Notes: generated by a model from the sequence alone, not told the origin. A stretch of DNA of 64,000 nt from Panaeolus papilionaceus (GCA_015501605.1 JADNRZ010000007.1:1178001-1242000), one strand, 5' to 3'; counted from the first letter of the stretch, positions 24,303-37,350 are shown. Numbers and translations are program-made.

Positions 24303-27073
24303 ATGGCTCAACCATCCCAACAATTCCCTCCGTGGCTCACACCATCTGTGTCAATCGTGACAGATGCCGCTGGTGTGCCAGTGGCTACCACAACAGACAT
24401 TATCTACCTCCCATTGACCTACTTCGGTCCAAGTGTAAGACTCTATGATTCCATGTCTCACTTAATAATGCTCAAATTTTGCTGTAGATCCCTCTTGGAT
24501 CATTGTGGGTTTTTGGTGGATCGAGTTCACCTGCCTCGCTACCTACGACTTCTGAAACGATTACAACTCCTGCCACGTCTCTACCAACACTAACGACCAC
24601 TGCGATACCTACAACCTCTTCTGTATTACCTACCACCTCCTCTGCGACACCCACTTCCTCTCTTTCCTCCTCTGTAACATCCTCTGCGACACCCACTTCC
24701 CTTACTTCATTTTCAACTGTATCACCGCCGCTAACGACTTCTTTTGTTTCAACATCTTCTACACTTACGACAACATCACCTACAACATCCGTCTCAACCA
24801 ATTCTCTCACGGGTGGCCTGACAAGAGGGCAACTTGTTGGAGTTATTGTGGCCAGTATCCTTGGCCTGATCTTCTTGTTCGTTCTGGCCTTGTTCTTGTA
24901 CCTCTTCTGCAAAGGCAGACGTAATAGGCGCCAGTATGATTCACCTTCGCCAGTGGATGATGAGTATTACTTTGTGCCACCCGGTGGCCGTACTCCAGGC
25001 GAAGGCTCACCCCGTCACAGTGGTGAAGAAGCAGATCCCTTCTTACAACGCAGGGGGGAATCTTCCACCGCTGGACCTTCCACTATGACACAGGTTCCTG
25101 GAGAAATGGGTTCTCGCCCCTCTGGAGCCCGTGTCCCTGTTCCTACAGCTGGCAGTCAATCATCCGGTTCCACAAACTCGAACGCATCAGGTTTCGGTAA
25201 TGTTCTTGAACGCCCCACACTTGGATTCATGCCAAGCATGCCTGAAGACCAGATGTTCCCTCGAGCTCCTCTTACTGTCGGTGAAATGGCTCAACTTGGG
25301 TACGAAGGTGTTCAACCAGACGAAAATCAAGCAGCTGAGGCCGAATACACCGGTGCCTATGCCTACGCCACTCACCCGTTCAATCAACCACCCCGACTCG
25401 TCAATTCTAGCTCTTCCTACACCGGTCTCAAACCCGTTCGCTCAGGCGACGAAGGATTCAAATCAAATCGTTCTTCATACAATGCCATTCCCGACGCTGA
25501 AGAATCTGCTACTCTGCTCACGGCAACACGCGTCAAAATGGGACGTGCTGATCCACAAATTCACGATTCGAGCAGCAGTGCAGGTGCCAGCAGCCTCTTA
25601 GGCGCCCTTGGATCTGGCCTCAATAGTCTCGCTAGTATTGGTCGCAAAAGCTGGTTCAAGAACTTAGACTCTCCTCGCAATTCGTATCACAACCCACAGT
25701 ACACTGCTGATCCACTTTCGGAGAGAGACCTGGAAACCGGCCGTAGCATGCTCCACCCTGACTCTCGGCAAGTGGACAGTCTCGGTAACAGGCTTCGCCC
25801 CAACACGGTTGGTACAGGACCCGACGGATTCCGCCCTGTCTCCAGCGTCAGCGCAAGGAGTGGTGCTTCCGGCGGTACCATCTATCATGACGCTCATTCT
25901 TCCGTCCCTGGCACACCACTATTGACCCCTCTTCCTCGCGCAATGACCCCGGCTGAACAACCCGTGCCAATGGTGCCCTCTGAACACGCTTGGATTTCCA
26001 GTCCTCTGGCTGCTGGTGCTCCCTCATCACCTCCGGCCTATGAAGATCCGTTTGTCATCGGTTCACCCTCACCTTCGTCACCTGCCAGGTCCCCTCCAAG
26101 TCTTTCGTCCCCTCTTGGAGCTGACGTGCTGGACATGCCTGCCCCTGTTGCACTCAACCACTTTTCATCATTGTCATCCGTCCGAGAAACCCCAACTGGA
26201 AGCAGTGCTGGTGTTAGCACCTTGTTCAAGCCTGCACCTTTCCCTCCTCCAGGTCTCGAGACTGTCCGACCAATTGGATGGTCCGAGGTAGTAACTGTTG
26301 CTGAACCTGAGGAAGCCCACGGCCACGACGGTCACGGTGTTGGTCATCTGTTCCATATGAACACTGGTGTTACTATCGACGTTTTGGAGGAGGAGCCCCC
26401 ATCTGCTGAAGAAGGTTGGAGGTCCATGGCTTCTAGCACTACCAGTGGCGCTGGTTTAACTGGTGGTGACCTCGCAAGGAGAGGTACCTTTGGCATGGTG
26501 CGTGTTTAACTTTTTCTCTCCTATCTCAATATATATTGACGATGTTGTATCTTTCAGTTACCCTCTCACCCAGCTTTCATGTCTGAACAAGGCTCTCTCC
26601 ACTCCATGAGGTCTCACTTCAGCCCTTCAATGCGCTCATCAGGCTCGGCAGCCGCATCCAGAAGAGAGCTCAACAACGGCTCCCTATCTTCCAACTCATC
26701 ACGACCATCTCATCACTCCTCTGCCTCGGCACATTCCCAAACCCTCTCAAGAACTGGCAGCATCCCCAACGAAAACAGACGAAACCTCCGCGTTGGAGGC
26801 ACATCAGGCAATGTCTCACCCGCCCTGTCTGCCTTTGGCCATTATGCGCCCCAGATGCGCGCGTCACACAGCGTGGCCGATTCCGCTGTGGCGGGGTTAG
26901 AGTCGCCTGCGAGTGCGCATGTGAGCCCACACAAGAGTGGGACGTTGAGGAGCGTGGGGTCGTCGAGTATGGGATCTACAACAGTGATGGATAGGTCGTT
27001 TGGGACGCTGAGGGAGGAGGAGGGTATGCCTTGGGCTGGTGGATTGGATGATGAGTGGAGGCCTACTGCGTAA
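24303..27073 (+). CDS. Ser/Thr-rich one-pass membrane protein, Mid2/Wsc-like layout
   Basis: Three exons: 24303-24434, 24488-26497 and 26558-27073. The protein is about 885 aa. The N-terminal ectodomain has a short conserved-looking start (MAQPSQQFPPWLTPSVSIVT) and then about 90 residues that are almost only Ser, Thr, Pro, Ala and Val, probably a rigid O-mannosylated stalk. A single helix, LVGVIVASILGLIFLFVLAL, is followed by a basic stop-transfer (CKGRRNRRQ). The cytosolic tail is about 700 aa, disordered, and rich in Ser, Pro and Gly, with candidate phosphorylation sites. No cleavable signal peptide is obvious, so it may be a type III membrane protein. The layout recalls cell-wall stress sensors such as Mid2 and Wsc, but there is no WSC Cys domain, so the sensor role is inference. 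Confidence 0.78.
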
Positions 27074-28071
27074 TTTGCGTCCTCTTGAATTGCGTTTTTG
27101 TTATATCCATCAATCATCTCATCAACTACCCACCGCTCATCTTATCTATTGGCATTTTTCTCATCTCCTTTTTTTCATATCTCGTCCTGAACCAACCCAT
27201 CCATGACTGTATATCAACACACAGCTACATCTTTATTCACTCACCCATATCATGGACCTCAACCCCCGCATTCCTTTTTGTGTATCAACTCACTAACTCA
27301 CTCATTCAATTTTTCGTTCTCGTTTTCTTGTTCATCTCTTGCTGCTCATCAGCGTTCTCGCAATGCAATTGTGGTGTGTACCACGCACCTAGGCGTCCGA
27401 GCGGGCTCTGCCTCGTCATGTTGCTTCCTTTGACGATGGGGACCTATCATTTTTCCAACCCCTGCGCTTCCTCATACCGTGTTTTGAAAATATATATTCG
27501 CTTCAGCTGGTTCATCAATGCATTATATATATTCTTTGTGTTTATTCAGTATATACAGTATGCGTTATCATATTCTTTTTTGGCGTTGGAACACCATTGT
27601 TGGAATATTTTTTTTGGGTTCCGTGTTCATCCCTTCTCATTGGCATCTGGTCATTGATTGGGATGTGTGCATGAATGCGAAGGTTTTTTCATCATTCATC
27701 TTGTTCGCTTCATGTACATACATATTTCTTGTACGTCTCTCAAAGGAGAGGCTTTTTACGATACACTTCATGTAACATGTAAATTACACCGTTTCGATGC
27801 TAAGTACCATCACGATCTTGGAATAAATTTCATTTCTCATGACGATTCAGACCTGTGTTGGTTGAGACTTGATTGCGATGACATGGCAGTGTGTGATGCG
27901 TTCTAGAATATGGAATGGCAATGGGGGACTGCGGGAGGAACTTGAGGGAGTAATGCAATCGCCAGGGTAACCCTATGATATAAGAGAAGAAAAAGAAAGG
28001 AAAAGAGCACATTCACTAAATACAATGAACAAAAAATACAAGAAAAAAACAGCAGGTGAAGACTAGGAGGA
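27074..28071. other. Convergent 3' region, T-rich
   Basis: Space between the plus-strand membrane-protein gene and the minus-strand CK2 beta gene. The plus-strand frame at 27055-27657 is rich in Phe, Ile, Leu and Ser because the strand is T/C-rich, and it has no conserved motif. Probably both 3' UTRs. Confidence 0.5.
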
Positions 28072-29256
28072 CTACATGGCACCCTTCTCTTCCAACGCCT
28101 CCAATCTCGTAATTTGACTATTAAGAAAGAAAAAGCCTTTGTTAGTATTTAAAAGACGATATAAAACGAGGTTGACCCACCGATCCCGCACAGCCTCTTG
28201 CCATCTTTGCAGTTTCGCCGTCTCATGTAGTTGGAAGCCGTAGATCCTAGGCCTATACCTCTCCGCCTTTGCCGCAACAGCTGCCGTATTGATCCCCTCT
28301 CCTCCACCCTCTGTTGCGACTCCAGCCTCATCCTCACGAATCCTCCTTCTGTTCTTCGCATCGCCAGCGTCCTTGTTTGGGTGAACGGGGAGATCGCCGT
28401 CTTTGGGCGGGATGAGGGTGGGGTAGACGAGGAAGAGGAGGTGGGGGAAGGTTGTGCCAAAGTACGCGCCGTCGATGGAGCCGTGGCGTGATGATTTGGG
28501 CGAATAGAGGTCTTCGCAGCGCCCACAGTAGAGCTTGACAGATTTTTCGTAGGGAATGTCAGTGAGACCAACGGGAAGCAGGGCTTGGGATGCACAGAGA
28601 ACTCGTGGGCAGCGGCCAAAGTCTGCACGTTTATATTTCTCCAGCTGAATGGGGTCAAATGTATAGATTAGTTGATGATTAATTCGTATTTTTGCGGGAT
28701 TTTGGGCACCATTTTGGTTAGTCCTCGAGCGGTGACGACCCAACGGGCGTGAATCAGACCATACAGAAGACGCGCCTGGATGTCGAGTGAGCCACGGAGT
28801 TCATCCTGGATATCATCGTCTGTTTCCTGATTAAACAAACATCTAAGGTTTTAATAAGCACACGGCTCACCTAGGCTATCGGTAATCAGATCCAGTGCTT
28901 GGTTATAATTTGCGACTTCATTGTTCAAGCCCGTCAGATTGAAGCGATCCAGGATGAAGTCTTCATCGACCTCGCAGAAGTATTCGTTGCCCTTCGAAGA
29001 CAAGAACCAGGAGATCCACTAGGTTTACAGCAGTTATAATCTCTTTGCGTTGTTTAATTAACAGTGATGAGTGCGTACTGTGCTGTTTTAATGAAATAGA
29101 TTGTGTTAGTTGAGCTGTGCCTGACGATTTTAGCTGGTAGCTCGAACCTGGAATAATCAGAATCTGACCCTGTCGATGCTTCTTCCACTGTTAATTATGA
29201 CCAACTTATTAGTGATTTTACCCCTTTTTTTCTGATAGATTTTGAAGTACGCAACT
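28072..29256 (-). CDS. Casein kinase 2 regulatory (beta) subunit, CKB2-like
   Basis: Regulatory subunit that dimerises through a zinc ribbon and tethers the CK2 catalytic subunits. Spliced blocks in order: [129 protein letters not shown] and [14 protein letters not shown]. The zinc Cys pairs are CPRVLC and CGRC. A Lys/Arg/Glu-rich insert ([12 protein letters not shown]) precedes [13 protein letters not shown]. The tail ends [13 protein letters not shown]. Inferred oddities at the 5' end: the ATG appears split by an intron (A at 29256, TG at 29187-29186), and a 4-nt exon (29082-29079) is needed to keep the frame into WISWF. The family call is very firm; the 5' exon structure is inference. Confidence 0.92.
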
Positions 29257-29897
29257 TGTTGAATTGGAGAGGTGGAATGCGAGTCCAAGCGAGGCAATTG
29301 AGTAACCATATTGTCACAAACAGGATGAACGTGTCTGTGTCACACTGTGACAGTGCTGATTCGATCAGCGCGGTGTGGAGTAAGTGCCTATCTTGCCAGA
29401 TGTTCGAACAAGAAAAATTGGCGATATATTGTGGGCTTACTAGATACTCAGAGCCTCGAGCTATAAGGAGCCTGCGATGTAGAATTTTCATGTGATCGTG
29501 AGCCCTCATTCTTCTGTACCTTTCCGAGTGGGAGGGGCCATCGCTCGATAATACTAGCGGTTCTAAAAAAACAGTTTTTCGAATGTATTATACACAGTAA
29601 GTATAAGGAGACGTGTACATTGAAATCAGTGCAGAAAACTACAAATGCGAGAGAAATCCTGAAGAAATAGTAAAGCGTTGCAAAACAGTAGCAGCTAGCT
29701 TGTAAACAGTCCTGTATGTATGTAGCATGATGATGGTGAATGGAAATCGTGAGGAGTCGTTAAATATGATCGAGAAGTAGGATAGGGGTGCGAAAGCAAC
29801 GGATAACAGAACGAAAGCACGAAGCAGGAAAGCTAAAGACAGAGAGCATAAATGTAGCAAGTTCGAACGAAGAAGAGAGAAATTAATCAGTGGCCTA
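29257..29897. other. Intergenic region
   Basis: 5' flank of CK2 beta and 3' flank of the forkhead gene. The minus frame 29509-29195 overlaps the CK2 beta leader and shows no domain. No RNA gene seen. Confidence 0.45.
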
Positions 29898-31151
29898 TCA
29901 GCGGCGGAATGTGTAATGGCCGGACGTGTCATTGGAAAATTGCTGCTCATCGGATGTGGGGTTGCCTGGCATGAATGTCATATTAGGGGCGGACATGCTG
30001 GACACGTAATTCATGTCAGGCGTGAAGTTGAGCATGGATTGAGAGGGAAGTGGAGCGCTGGGCGAGCGATTATACATGCTAGATGCGCTTGGAGAGGGAC
30101 TGAAGGGATGAGGCGCTGAGCTTGGCGACGAAGAGTAATTGGATCCAGATGGATTGAAGATATTCGAAGCATGAAGGAAGTCGCCTGGGCGATTGTTATT
30201 GTATATGGAAGGATGGAGGCTGCTCATGTCGACAATGCCTTGCATGGCGTCTGACTGGTACATGTTAGGAATGAATGGCTGCATATCGAATGCGTTGATG
30301 TTCTGTATGGCAGAGGGGAAGTAGGGGTTGCCTTGGAGAGCTTGACCTGTTTGCATTTCTTCGTCGTGGTCGTAGTTGGACTCGCTGGAGTCGTCATCCG
30401 GTCTGGTGCCCGGAGCCCGACGCTTCCGGGCGCGGGTAAGTTTACTGTCCCCTCGAAGATCGAGTCTCCAATAGCTGCCTTGCTTGCCGCCCTTCGTCTT
30501 GGTGCTTGTTGAACGGGGTATCATCGACATAGCCGTCTGTTCTGCGGCGTCGATGGGTTCGAGCACAAAGTGCTGCTTGAGCGTGAGCATGTGGCGAATC
30601 GAGTCCTGAGAAGATCGCATGTTTAACTCGCAAATCCCGCTTGCGATAAAATAAGGCAACTAACCTTCCATTTGGTTGAATAATCGGTGAAATGTCTCTT
30701 GAGGACCTCATCGATCTCCTCGAGCTTCATACGCTTCTGAGAACTTCCCCAGATTGCCAAACGAACCCGTAAGTCGTGCCCAGACCTTCCGAGCGGACCA
30801 TTCTTTGCGACATCATATGATGAGAGGTTGAGGGGAAGGTGGTCAGGAATCCCCGTTGTGCGGCGGAGCCACCTCTCTGTCTCAGCATGAGATGGGAGAG
30901 TCGCGATGTCAACAGCAGAGGCGGAGTGGCTCTCGTTCCCTGAGGAGCTGCCGGTAGATGAACCGCTGTGTTGTTGTGGAATGGGACCCGTCGCATAACT
31001 TTGCTGAGGAAACCGAATAACTCATCAACATAACGTCTCGAAAGATAAACGTGGTAATAAATATACACACCGTATTAGGAAAGGTGAATGACTGTCCCTG
31101 GACGCCATAGGACGACTGCTGCTGCTGCTGCTGATGGGGCATCCACGACAT
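29898..31151 (-). CDS. Divergent forkhead-domain transcription factor
   Basis: Nuclear DNA-binding protein. The forkhead domain is split by introns. It includes DLRVRLAIWGSSQKRMKLEE, IDEVLKRHFTDYSTKWK, then after the intron DSIRHMLTLKQHFVLEP, and GSYWRLDLRGDSKLTRARKR as wing 2 plus a basic tail. The usual recognition helix reads NSIRHNLSLN-x-x-F; here the two Asn are Asp and Met, so DNA contact may differ. N-terminal to the domain are a polyGln run (MSWMPHQQQQQQSS) and Ser-rich sequence. The C-terminal half is disordered, rich in Asn, Ser, Pro and Met, like a transactivation region. The start shown is the first Met before the polyGln run; the frame is open to 31487 (with RPSVSGTSNRQASPH), so the true start may lie further upstream or in another exon. 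About four exons. Confidence 0.82.
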
Positions 31152-34100
31152 AGTGGTGTATCCTTGAACGATGTGCGGAGAAGCTTGACGATTAGAGGTG
31201 CCTGACACGGAGGGTCTGGAGGAATAGTTCTGATAATTTCTATCGGCAATCGAGATAAGGGATTTGAGGTAACGCTGGGAAACAATGTTATGAGCACATT
31301 CCGGTTCGTACTTTAGCAAGGGACCAGCGTAGCACCACCGTTCGACGCTCGTCGACGGCACCCGCACCCCCAGGGGGCATGAGCACAGACTACATAGCAT
31401 CGAGAAACGCAGACCGCATAACGGTGGTGGTAGAACGCAATGAGGCCCCATGAAAAATTTCGTGGGGGACATGCGACCTGGACCCACAATGGATAAATCG
31501 GGGATGCCTACTCACGGTTCGAGTCTTCACGCCCGCCGCAGCGCGCTGTGTTATGACTATCAGGTGATGTGACGGATGTCCAAAAAGGGGAAATGTCCCA
31601 GATTGAGGTGTAGAAGAGCAAAGAACGAGCGCAAAAGCGAGAGGATTTCGCGGATGTGTTTGTAGAAGACTTTACAGCTCGTAAAAGCTGGAAATGCTGT
31701 CGTATCATAGCCCAAAGATGCTGAGCTTTTATACGCAACACCCACCACTGTTTTTGGACACCTTGAGGCGATGTCACATTTTGCAAATATCCATTCAAGG
31801 CAAATGGACCCTGACACTTTTCAAAACTTTTGGATTGGTTTACCTCGGGATTATGCCCGAGCCAGGTTTTTAGCGCACGTGAGGACTTTGACAAAAAAGG
31901 CAATGAAATATTCCTATACTTGGAGATAATGTCATTTTTTGGTGAACACAAAAACACCTTCAAAGGAAAGTACCAAAGCGATAACCCAAGACAGAAGGCA
32001 TGATGTCAGTGACAGCAAACCCACAAGCTGCTGCGTATGGGAAACGTGTTTTATTTCCTATAAATAGTGAGACATGGAATTTCCATCTTTGGTGGACACA
32101 AATCTTTCCGTCTAGTAGCTCCATGGTGAACGAGAAGCGCCGACTCAAAGAGTGTTGGTGGTAGGAAGAAGTGTTCGCCGATCAGGCGCTTAATCATGTT
32201 TCGAAATTGAATATGAAATTGTGGCCACCGCTGAGGAATGGATCTTCTGGAGGACCTCTGGTTAGAATACCAGAGCACATAGGACGAACGACCGCATAAC
32301 CATACCGACTTGCCGGTCGACATGACCCTAGCGACACCTTTGCCAGCCTTCGTCAATGTATGGATTGTGAAGTTTGGTTTATCATAGGTGGCTGCCGTGA
32401 GGTGTGCGTACCTTCTCTCCTTGAAGCCGACATGCGTGGATGATTCATTCAGCAAGTGCTGGAGGAAACGCACACGGGAATGATTTGATTGCCCACAACC
32501 TCTATGCGACGATCACGGAGGGGAGCTTCTTCGATACACACGGCGCTTGAATGTATCAAACAATAGCACCGCTGTAGACGCTGAAATAAGGGCAGGTGCA
32601 GGGTGCCGAAGATGGTGAAGTACTTCACCTTCTGAGTTAGACGCACACGAAGTGCCCACAGCCGTTTACGGGAGGGAGAGAGAGCCATTATGTATGAGAC
32701 AATAAAGATTCTATACTGTCCTACCAGAGGACGGGGAAGTGGGATCAGAAGGGAGACCACTAAGTAGCCGTGTTGTCTTTTATCCCGGACAGAGGTCGCC
32801 TGACTCTGCCCATTTTGAGTGCTCACCAAGGCAGAGGATCGTATAGTCATTGGTTTTACTCAGCTGCTCCAAGTCATTGTAGATCTGAGTTTGAATATAC
32901 TCAGGACTTCTTGGATTGTGGGATCCTGCATAGCACCCTCATTCGAAACCGTAACGTACTGCATTCTCCGAGTCTCCAAGATCTGTTGAAATTGAAACCC
33001 AGCATAGTTCTATGGGATAAAAAGAACCTAGGGCTATATGGTCACTATTCGACATGAGTAAACCGCACTGTTCACTATGTGCTTTCGGCTTCGGATGCTC
33101 TCTGCATGTCTGACAAGCTCATGAGTCGCAGCACTACAGGGGTAAACTGCGTTATGCGTATGTGGGGCTCTTGAAGGTACCTCATCATGAGGTATCACGA
33201 CTACGTATCTATTCGAATGAGGGTGCAGCCACATTTCGAAACGTTTTTATGTTCCTTGCAGAGGCCGACCTGTCCCCAACCCCGCTCTACTCCAAAAATA
33301 GCCACAGAACGAGATATTTATTGCCTTTCGAAGCCGCATCGGGGGCTATGGGCGGTTTCATTTCACTTGCTTTAGTTGCATACGCTTTGAGAACATGGCG
33401 ACAAACACAACCGACCACCTGTTCAACTACAATTCTGACCTTGCTTCTCCCGATTGTGGGTCCAACTTGACATGTCGGAGTTTCACGGTGATATATGAAA
33501 AGCGATAAGATTGTTATTTAGATACCGGGTTCGCCGCACACTGTCGTTGCATAAATGACCTCTTTTACCGTAATGCTATTCTCCTCACTCGCGACATACT
33601 CATCGAGCGCCTAGAAATTTGACTGCTCGAGGCCCTAAACAAAGATCTTGCCTCGACGTATCTCGACCATCTGCCTCCTGTGTGCTCTGATCAAGGTTGA
33701 TTGAGGGCGCAAGTGCCACTAAGCATAACTTTGACACTAATACAATCGCCTTTCTCATCATCAACCCACAATGAACGCATGCGATACGCAATTAATACAA
33801 CATGTAATAGAATGCAACATGCGGTATGGACTCACAATTGTCACCGGATCATTGTGGGCGCTCGGGCTCGTCCGAATCGGCGCTTGTATACGGTAATCTA
33901 CGTTTCGTGCCGCTAAGCATGATGTTTTTTTCTCGCGTCGACTGCGGCGTGCCCTTATATACAGTGGGACTGTGACACCAGTTTTGAAGAGTGTGGCTCA
34001 AATTCAATACTTGCGGCATGGCCTTCGAAGAGAACGTAGAAATTTTGAAAGTATATAATCGTGGCACCAATTTCTTCAAATTGAACCTATTATTTTCTTA

Positions 34101-36405
34101 TCGATAAGATGAAGAGGAAACAAAATCATGACCATAATGTATGTGCGTCATTTATATAAGTGTCCCGATGGCGTATCGTATGGCCACTGCTAGTATGCGA
34201 CATGTACGCCCTTGCCTCGATACCTAAGAGAACGACCTGGACCTGTTGTGTACCAGCTTCTGTCAGGCCTTGCCATCTTTCTCTCCTGCCTGCCTGTCGC
34301 AATTTTAACCAACCTAAAAAATTCCCCTTCTCTTTTCATATCCGCCAGTTCTTTGAAAGTAAAGATACAGACATAGGCAGAAACGATGTCAAACACCGTA
34401 CCAACGTCTTTGAATCGACGTGTATCGTGTTTGCGTTCTAACCGCTGTGGACCACCGTAGATCTCGGGGAAGCAGTAGCTGCATCGGAGGCGTCCATGCA
34501 GGCTGCGAAGCAAGTTGGGTCAATGTTGGTGTCGGCGGCGAGTGAAAGCGACACTGCAGAGGGAAAGGTGCGAAACCAGTTGAATAGGAGAGAAAGAAAA
34601 GACAGTCCGAGAGGTACCTACTTGTGTCCGAAGCAGAGCAAGGGATCGTTAGGCGCTAGTAGAGGTCTAGAGACGTGTAGGATTCAGGAATAAGGGAGAG
34701 AGATCAGTTCAATGACAGCTGTGGTCCAGGATGCAGCACGTACTTGGACGCAAGGGCAGAAATCAGGACAGGCAAGGGCGCAGAGGCGAAGAACCCCAGA
34801 CACTGAAACAGATTTACCTTCACAGTGAACGAGATGAAACACTCATACGGATCGGATAAGTCAGAGGTCTCACGTTGAATTATGTAAACAAAGGTAATTC
34901 TATTTCAATGAAGGAGAACGTGCAATCCTGTCAAGTTTCAACGCCACACTGGGGAGTATTGCCTAGTCAGTAGTCTCGATGGCGGGCACCGTGCAGTGTT
35001 ACAAGGAGCTTCGACAGCCTTCAGCGTGTTTGCATATCTGATAAGCTCACTGATGTAATCACAACAATCCAAACGCTGGTCAAAGAATCATGACATCACT
35101 CAGTCCTTCGTAGGGCCGTAAAACCATTGTTATCAGATAAGAAATGGTCAGGAAAGGGACTCCGTGCGGGTCCGAGATGTTGTGAGAGTTAAAATTCGAC
35201 TGCAATGTATGTATTTTGAAGAAAATACTTTGAAATTATTTCTCTGGCTCTTATATTCCTCTACACCCGCGGTTATGAGCGGCTTGGATAGATATCAAGG
35301 GAAAAAATCGGCAGGGAAGCTGAGCATTACGACTCGAGGTATCATGTTCGCCCTATCCTGAACTAACATAAAAGATGTCCTATGTCGTTACTCCCGGTAA
35401 CTAAAGTCAAGCGGAGCGTAAAAACCCACATTCGAACCCACTCGGTCGCTGTCTATAAATCGAGGACGTCGAACGCGCGAGTTTAAGCATTAGCACAGGG
35501 GTCGAGGGAAGCTTCCTTCAGCTGCCACTTAAATTGAATTCAATCTCTCAACCTATTTAATGGCGATACGATCGTCTTGCACACGAATCACGATCCAAGG
35601 GGTGTCCGTAAATTGCTTGTAACCACTTCCCTGGAAGCTGAGGGACTCCTCCGAGGAGTTGAAAAGGCAGAGAACCGTTGACAAGGGTCGAAGAGTCATA
35701 ACGTTAGCTTGGGCACGGAGATAGAGAGGAGATATGATTAAGTTGGGCTGTTCTTGGCTGTAAATAGACTCGACGAGTCGGAGTCTGAAGTAATGATCTT
35801 GATGGCTGCACGCGTTTTAAGACAATTGTTCTCTGGACAGGCAAATTTTGGGGCTTTAAATAGATTTACTTGGGGGTTTTTATTGGGCTTGGAGATAATA
35901 CATAACGATTCGAATTTATGGATGTGAGTCCTGTTGTAAAGAAGAAATGGTGTTGAAAGTAGTAATAAGACATTGTGATGCGTTGTAAAATGGAAAGAGA
36001 AACCAAAAAAGAGAGAGAAAAATGGAGACAGCGAAATCGAGAGCGAAGCGAATGGGAAATAAGGTGATTTGTAAGCGATTATACTGGAAACAATGGATGA
36101 GTCTGTAACGAGCCAGAATGATATGCAAAAAAAGGAAAGAAGGATCTGAGCAGAAAGCAAGTGTTGATGTGCGTGAAGAAAGTGCTGTACAGCTGTAGTG
36201 ATGGAGTTGTCGAGTTAAATATCCGTGTTGAAAGTCAAATTGTTGACGGATTCCGAACTTTGGGAATTTGAAGGAAACGGGGTATAACAGAGAATGAAAG
36301 AAAAGGTCCAGGTAGGTGCGCAAATTTAAAAGACAAGAAATAGTGAGATTACGGTGCAGAGAGAGCATTGCCATCAATTGTGCATACCAATGCCAAGCGA
36401 GCGAC
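31152..36405. other. Long region without supported genes (5.2 kb)
   Basis: Frames on both strands are short (most under 110 codons) and I could not chain them through splice sites or match a family. Longest are minus 32850-32449 (133 aa), minus 32473-32051 (140 aa) and minus 36377-35916 (153 aa, hydrophobic from a T-rich strand). Scattered TATA-like boxes occur (for example near 35452). I see no long direct or inverted repeat. The stretch may hold a large regulatory region upstream of the forkhead gene, non-coding RNA, or decayed sequence. Confidence 0.4.
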
Positions 36406-37158
36406 TTAGGGGATAATGCCGTCGAGGTCTCCCTCGTTCACTCTAATCTCAACCACCTCGACTTCATAGTCTGACATTCCAGAGTGTGTAGAAGATAGCG
36501 AGGTGGAGATAAACCCTCTAGAATTGGGAGGTGAAGTAGAAGCAACATCTGTATTGTTGGTGTAAGAAGTAAGTTTCAAATGCCCGACAGGTAGCGTTGC
36601 GGGGTAAACTCACATCTATCCTTGATGTAGGGTGGGACGAAAAGGTCCTAGTAGAGCGATATGGCTTGAGTACTCAACATCGGATTGAATCGGATGGATA
36701 CATACTTGATTCCAAACGAAGCCCTGGCTTCGCTGAATAGTTAAAATAGGACGAAGTGTGTAGACGTGCTGGCGCTTCTTGCGTTGGCGCCGGGGTGACT
36801 CAGGCTCAGGTTCTATAGCTTTCTGCTTCCCCTTGATGTCTTTCTTCTCTTGGGTTGGCTCATGCGTGTTTCGCTGAGGTGAGTCATCGTCCATATCCAT
36901 GTCTATATCGTTGTCGTTGTTGGTCTTGGCATTGGGGGACGTTGTAGAAGGCTCTTTGTTATCCTCAGAGTCGCTATCTTGATCTGAATGTCCTCTGCCG
37001 CCTTCATTATAGTCTTCGTCGTCTTCAGAGCAACAAGAGTCTGAATCCGAGTTGCTGTAATCATCATGGATCTGCTCGTAGCAAGCCCAGGTTGGTGGGG
37101 ACGCAGCTCGACCCATGACGCGACGACGAAAGTAATATGAATTAGCAGCGTTGGACAT
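36406..37158 (-). CDS. Acidic low-complexity protein, unknown function
   Basis: Three exons. The start is ATG 37158 (MSNAANSYYFRRRVMGRAAS). A long acidic tract follows, with SNSDSDSCCSEDDEDYNEGG and DIDMDMDDD. Then come a basic stretch (SPRRQRKKRQ) and an ordered-looking segment, HVYTLRPILTIQRSQGFVWN, joined by splicing to QDLFVPPYIKDR. The last exon ends SDYEVEVVEIRVNEGDLDGI-IP at 36406. The order (acidic region, nuclear-localisation-like basic patch, short conserved-looking end) suggests a nuclear protein, but I recognise no family. It is divergent from THG1, with only 192 bp between start codons, so the two probably share a promoter. Confidence 0.62.
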
Positions 37159-37350
37159 TGTGAGCAACTAAGAAGAAATAAATGTGAAGTTGTAAAATGT
37201 TCAAAAAGCCCTGAGGATGGTGATGGTTCTTGAAAGAGTCACGAATGGAGGGTGGGGAGACCTTGAGGCGGTGGAAATTACACACGAAACGGGAAGGTCC
37301 CTGCACAGCCAGCCGTGACACTGACTCACTCCTTATCGTTGTCTACTATC
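37159..37350. promoter_or_regulatory. Short bidirectional promoter (acidic protein / THG1)
   Basis: 192 bp separate two divergent start codons (37158 minus, 37351 plus). No TATA box is obvious. Confidence 0.5.

Noticed and set aside
24472..24912. Minus-strand 146-codon ORF rich in Val/Glu
   Set aside because: Antisense shadow of the Ser/Thr-rich stalk of the membrane protein at 24303-27073.
27055..27657. Plus-strand 200-codon hydrophobic ORF
   Set aside because: Produced by a T/C-rich 3' region; no signal, topology pattern or family.
29195..29509. Minus-strand ORF of 104 codons
   Set aside because: Overlaps the CK2 beta leader and first exon in another frame, with no domain.
32051..32850. 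Overlapping minus-strand ORFs of 133 and 140 codons
   Set aside because: No conserved motif, and splice sites joining them are poor.
35425..35460. GGGTTCGAAT on the minus strand, like a tRNA T-loop
   Set aside because: No matching acceptor, D or anticodon arms at the right distance.
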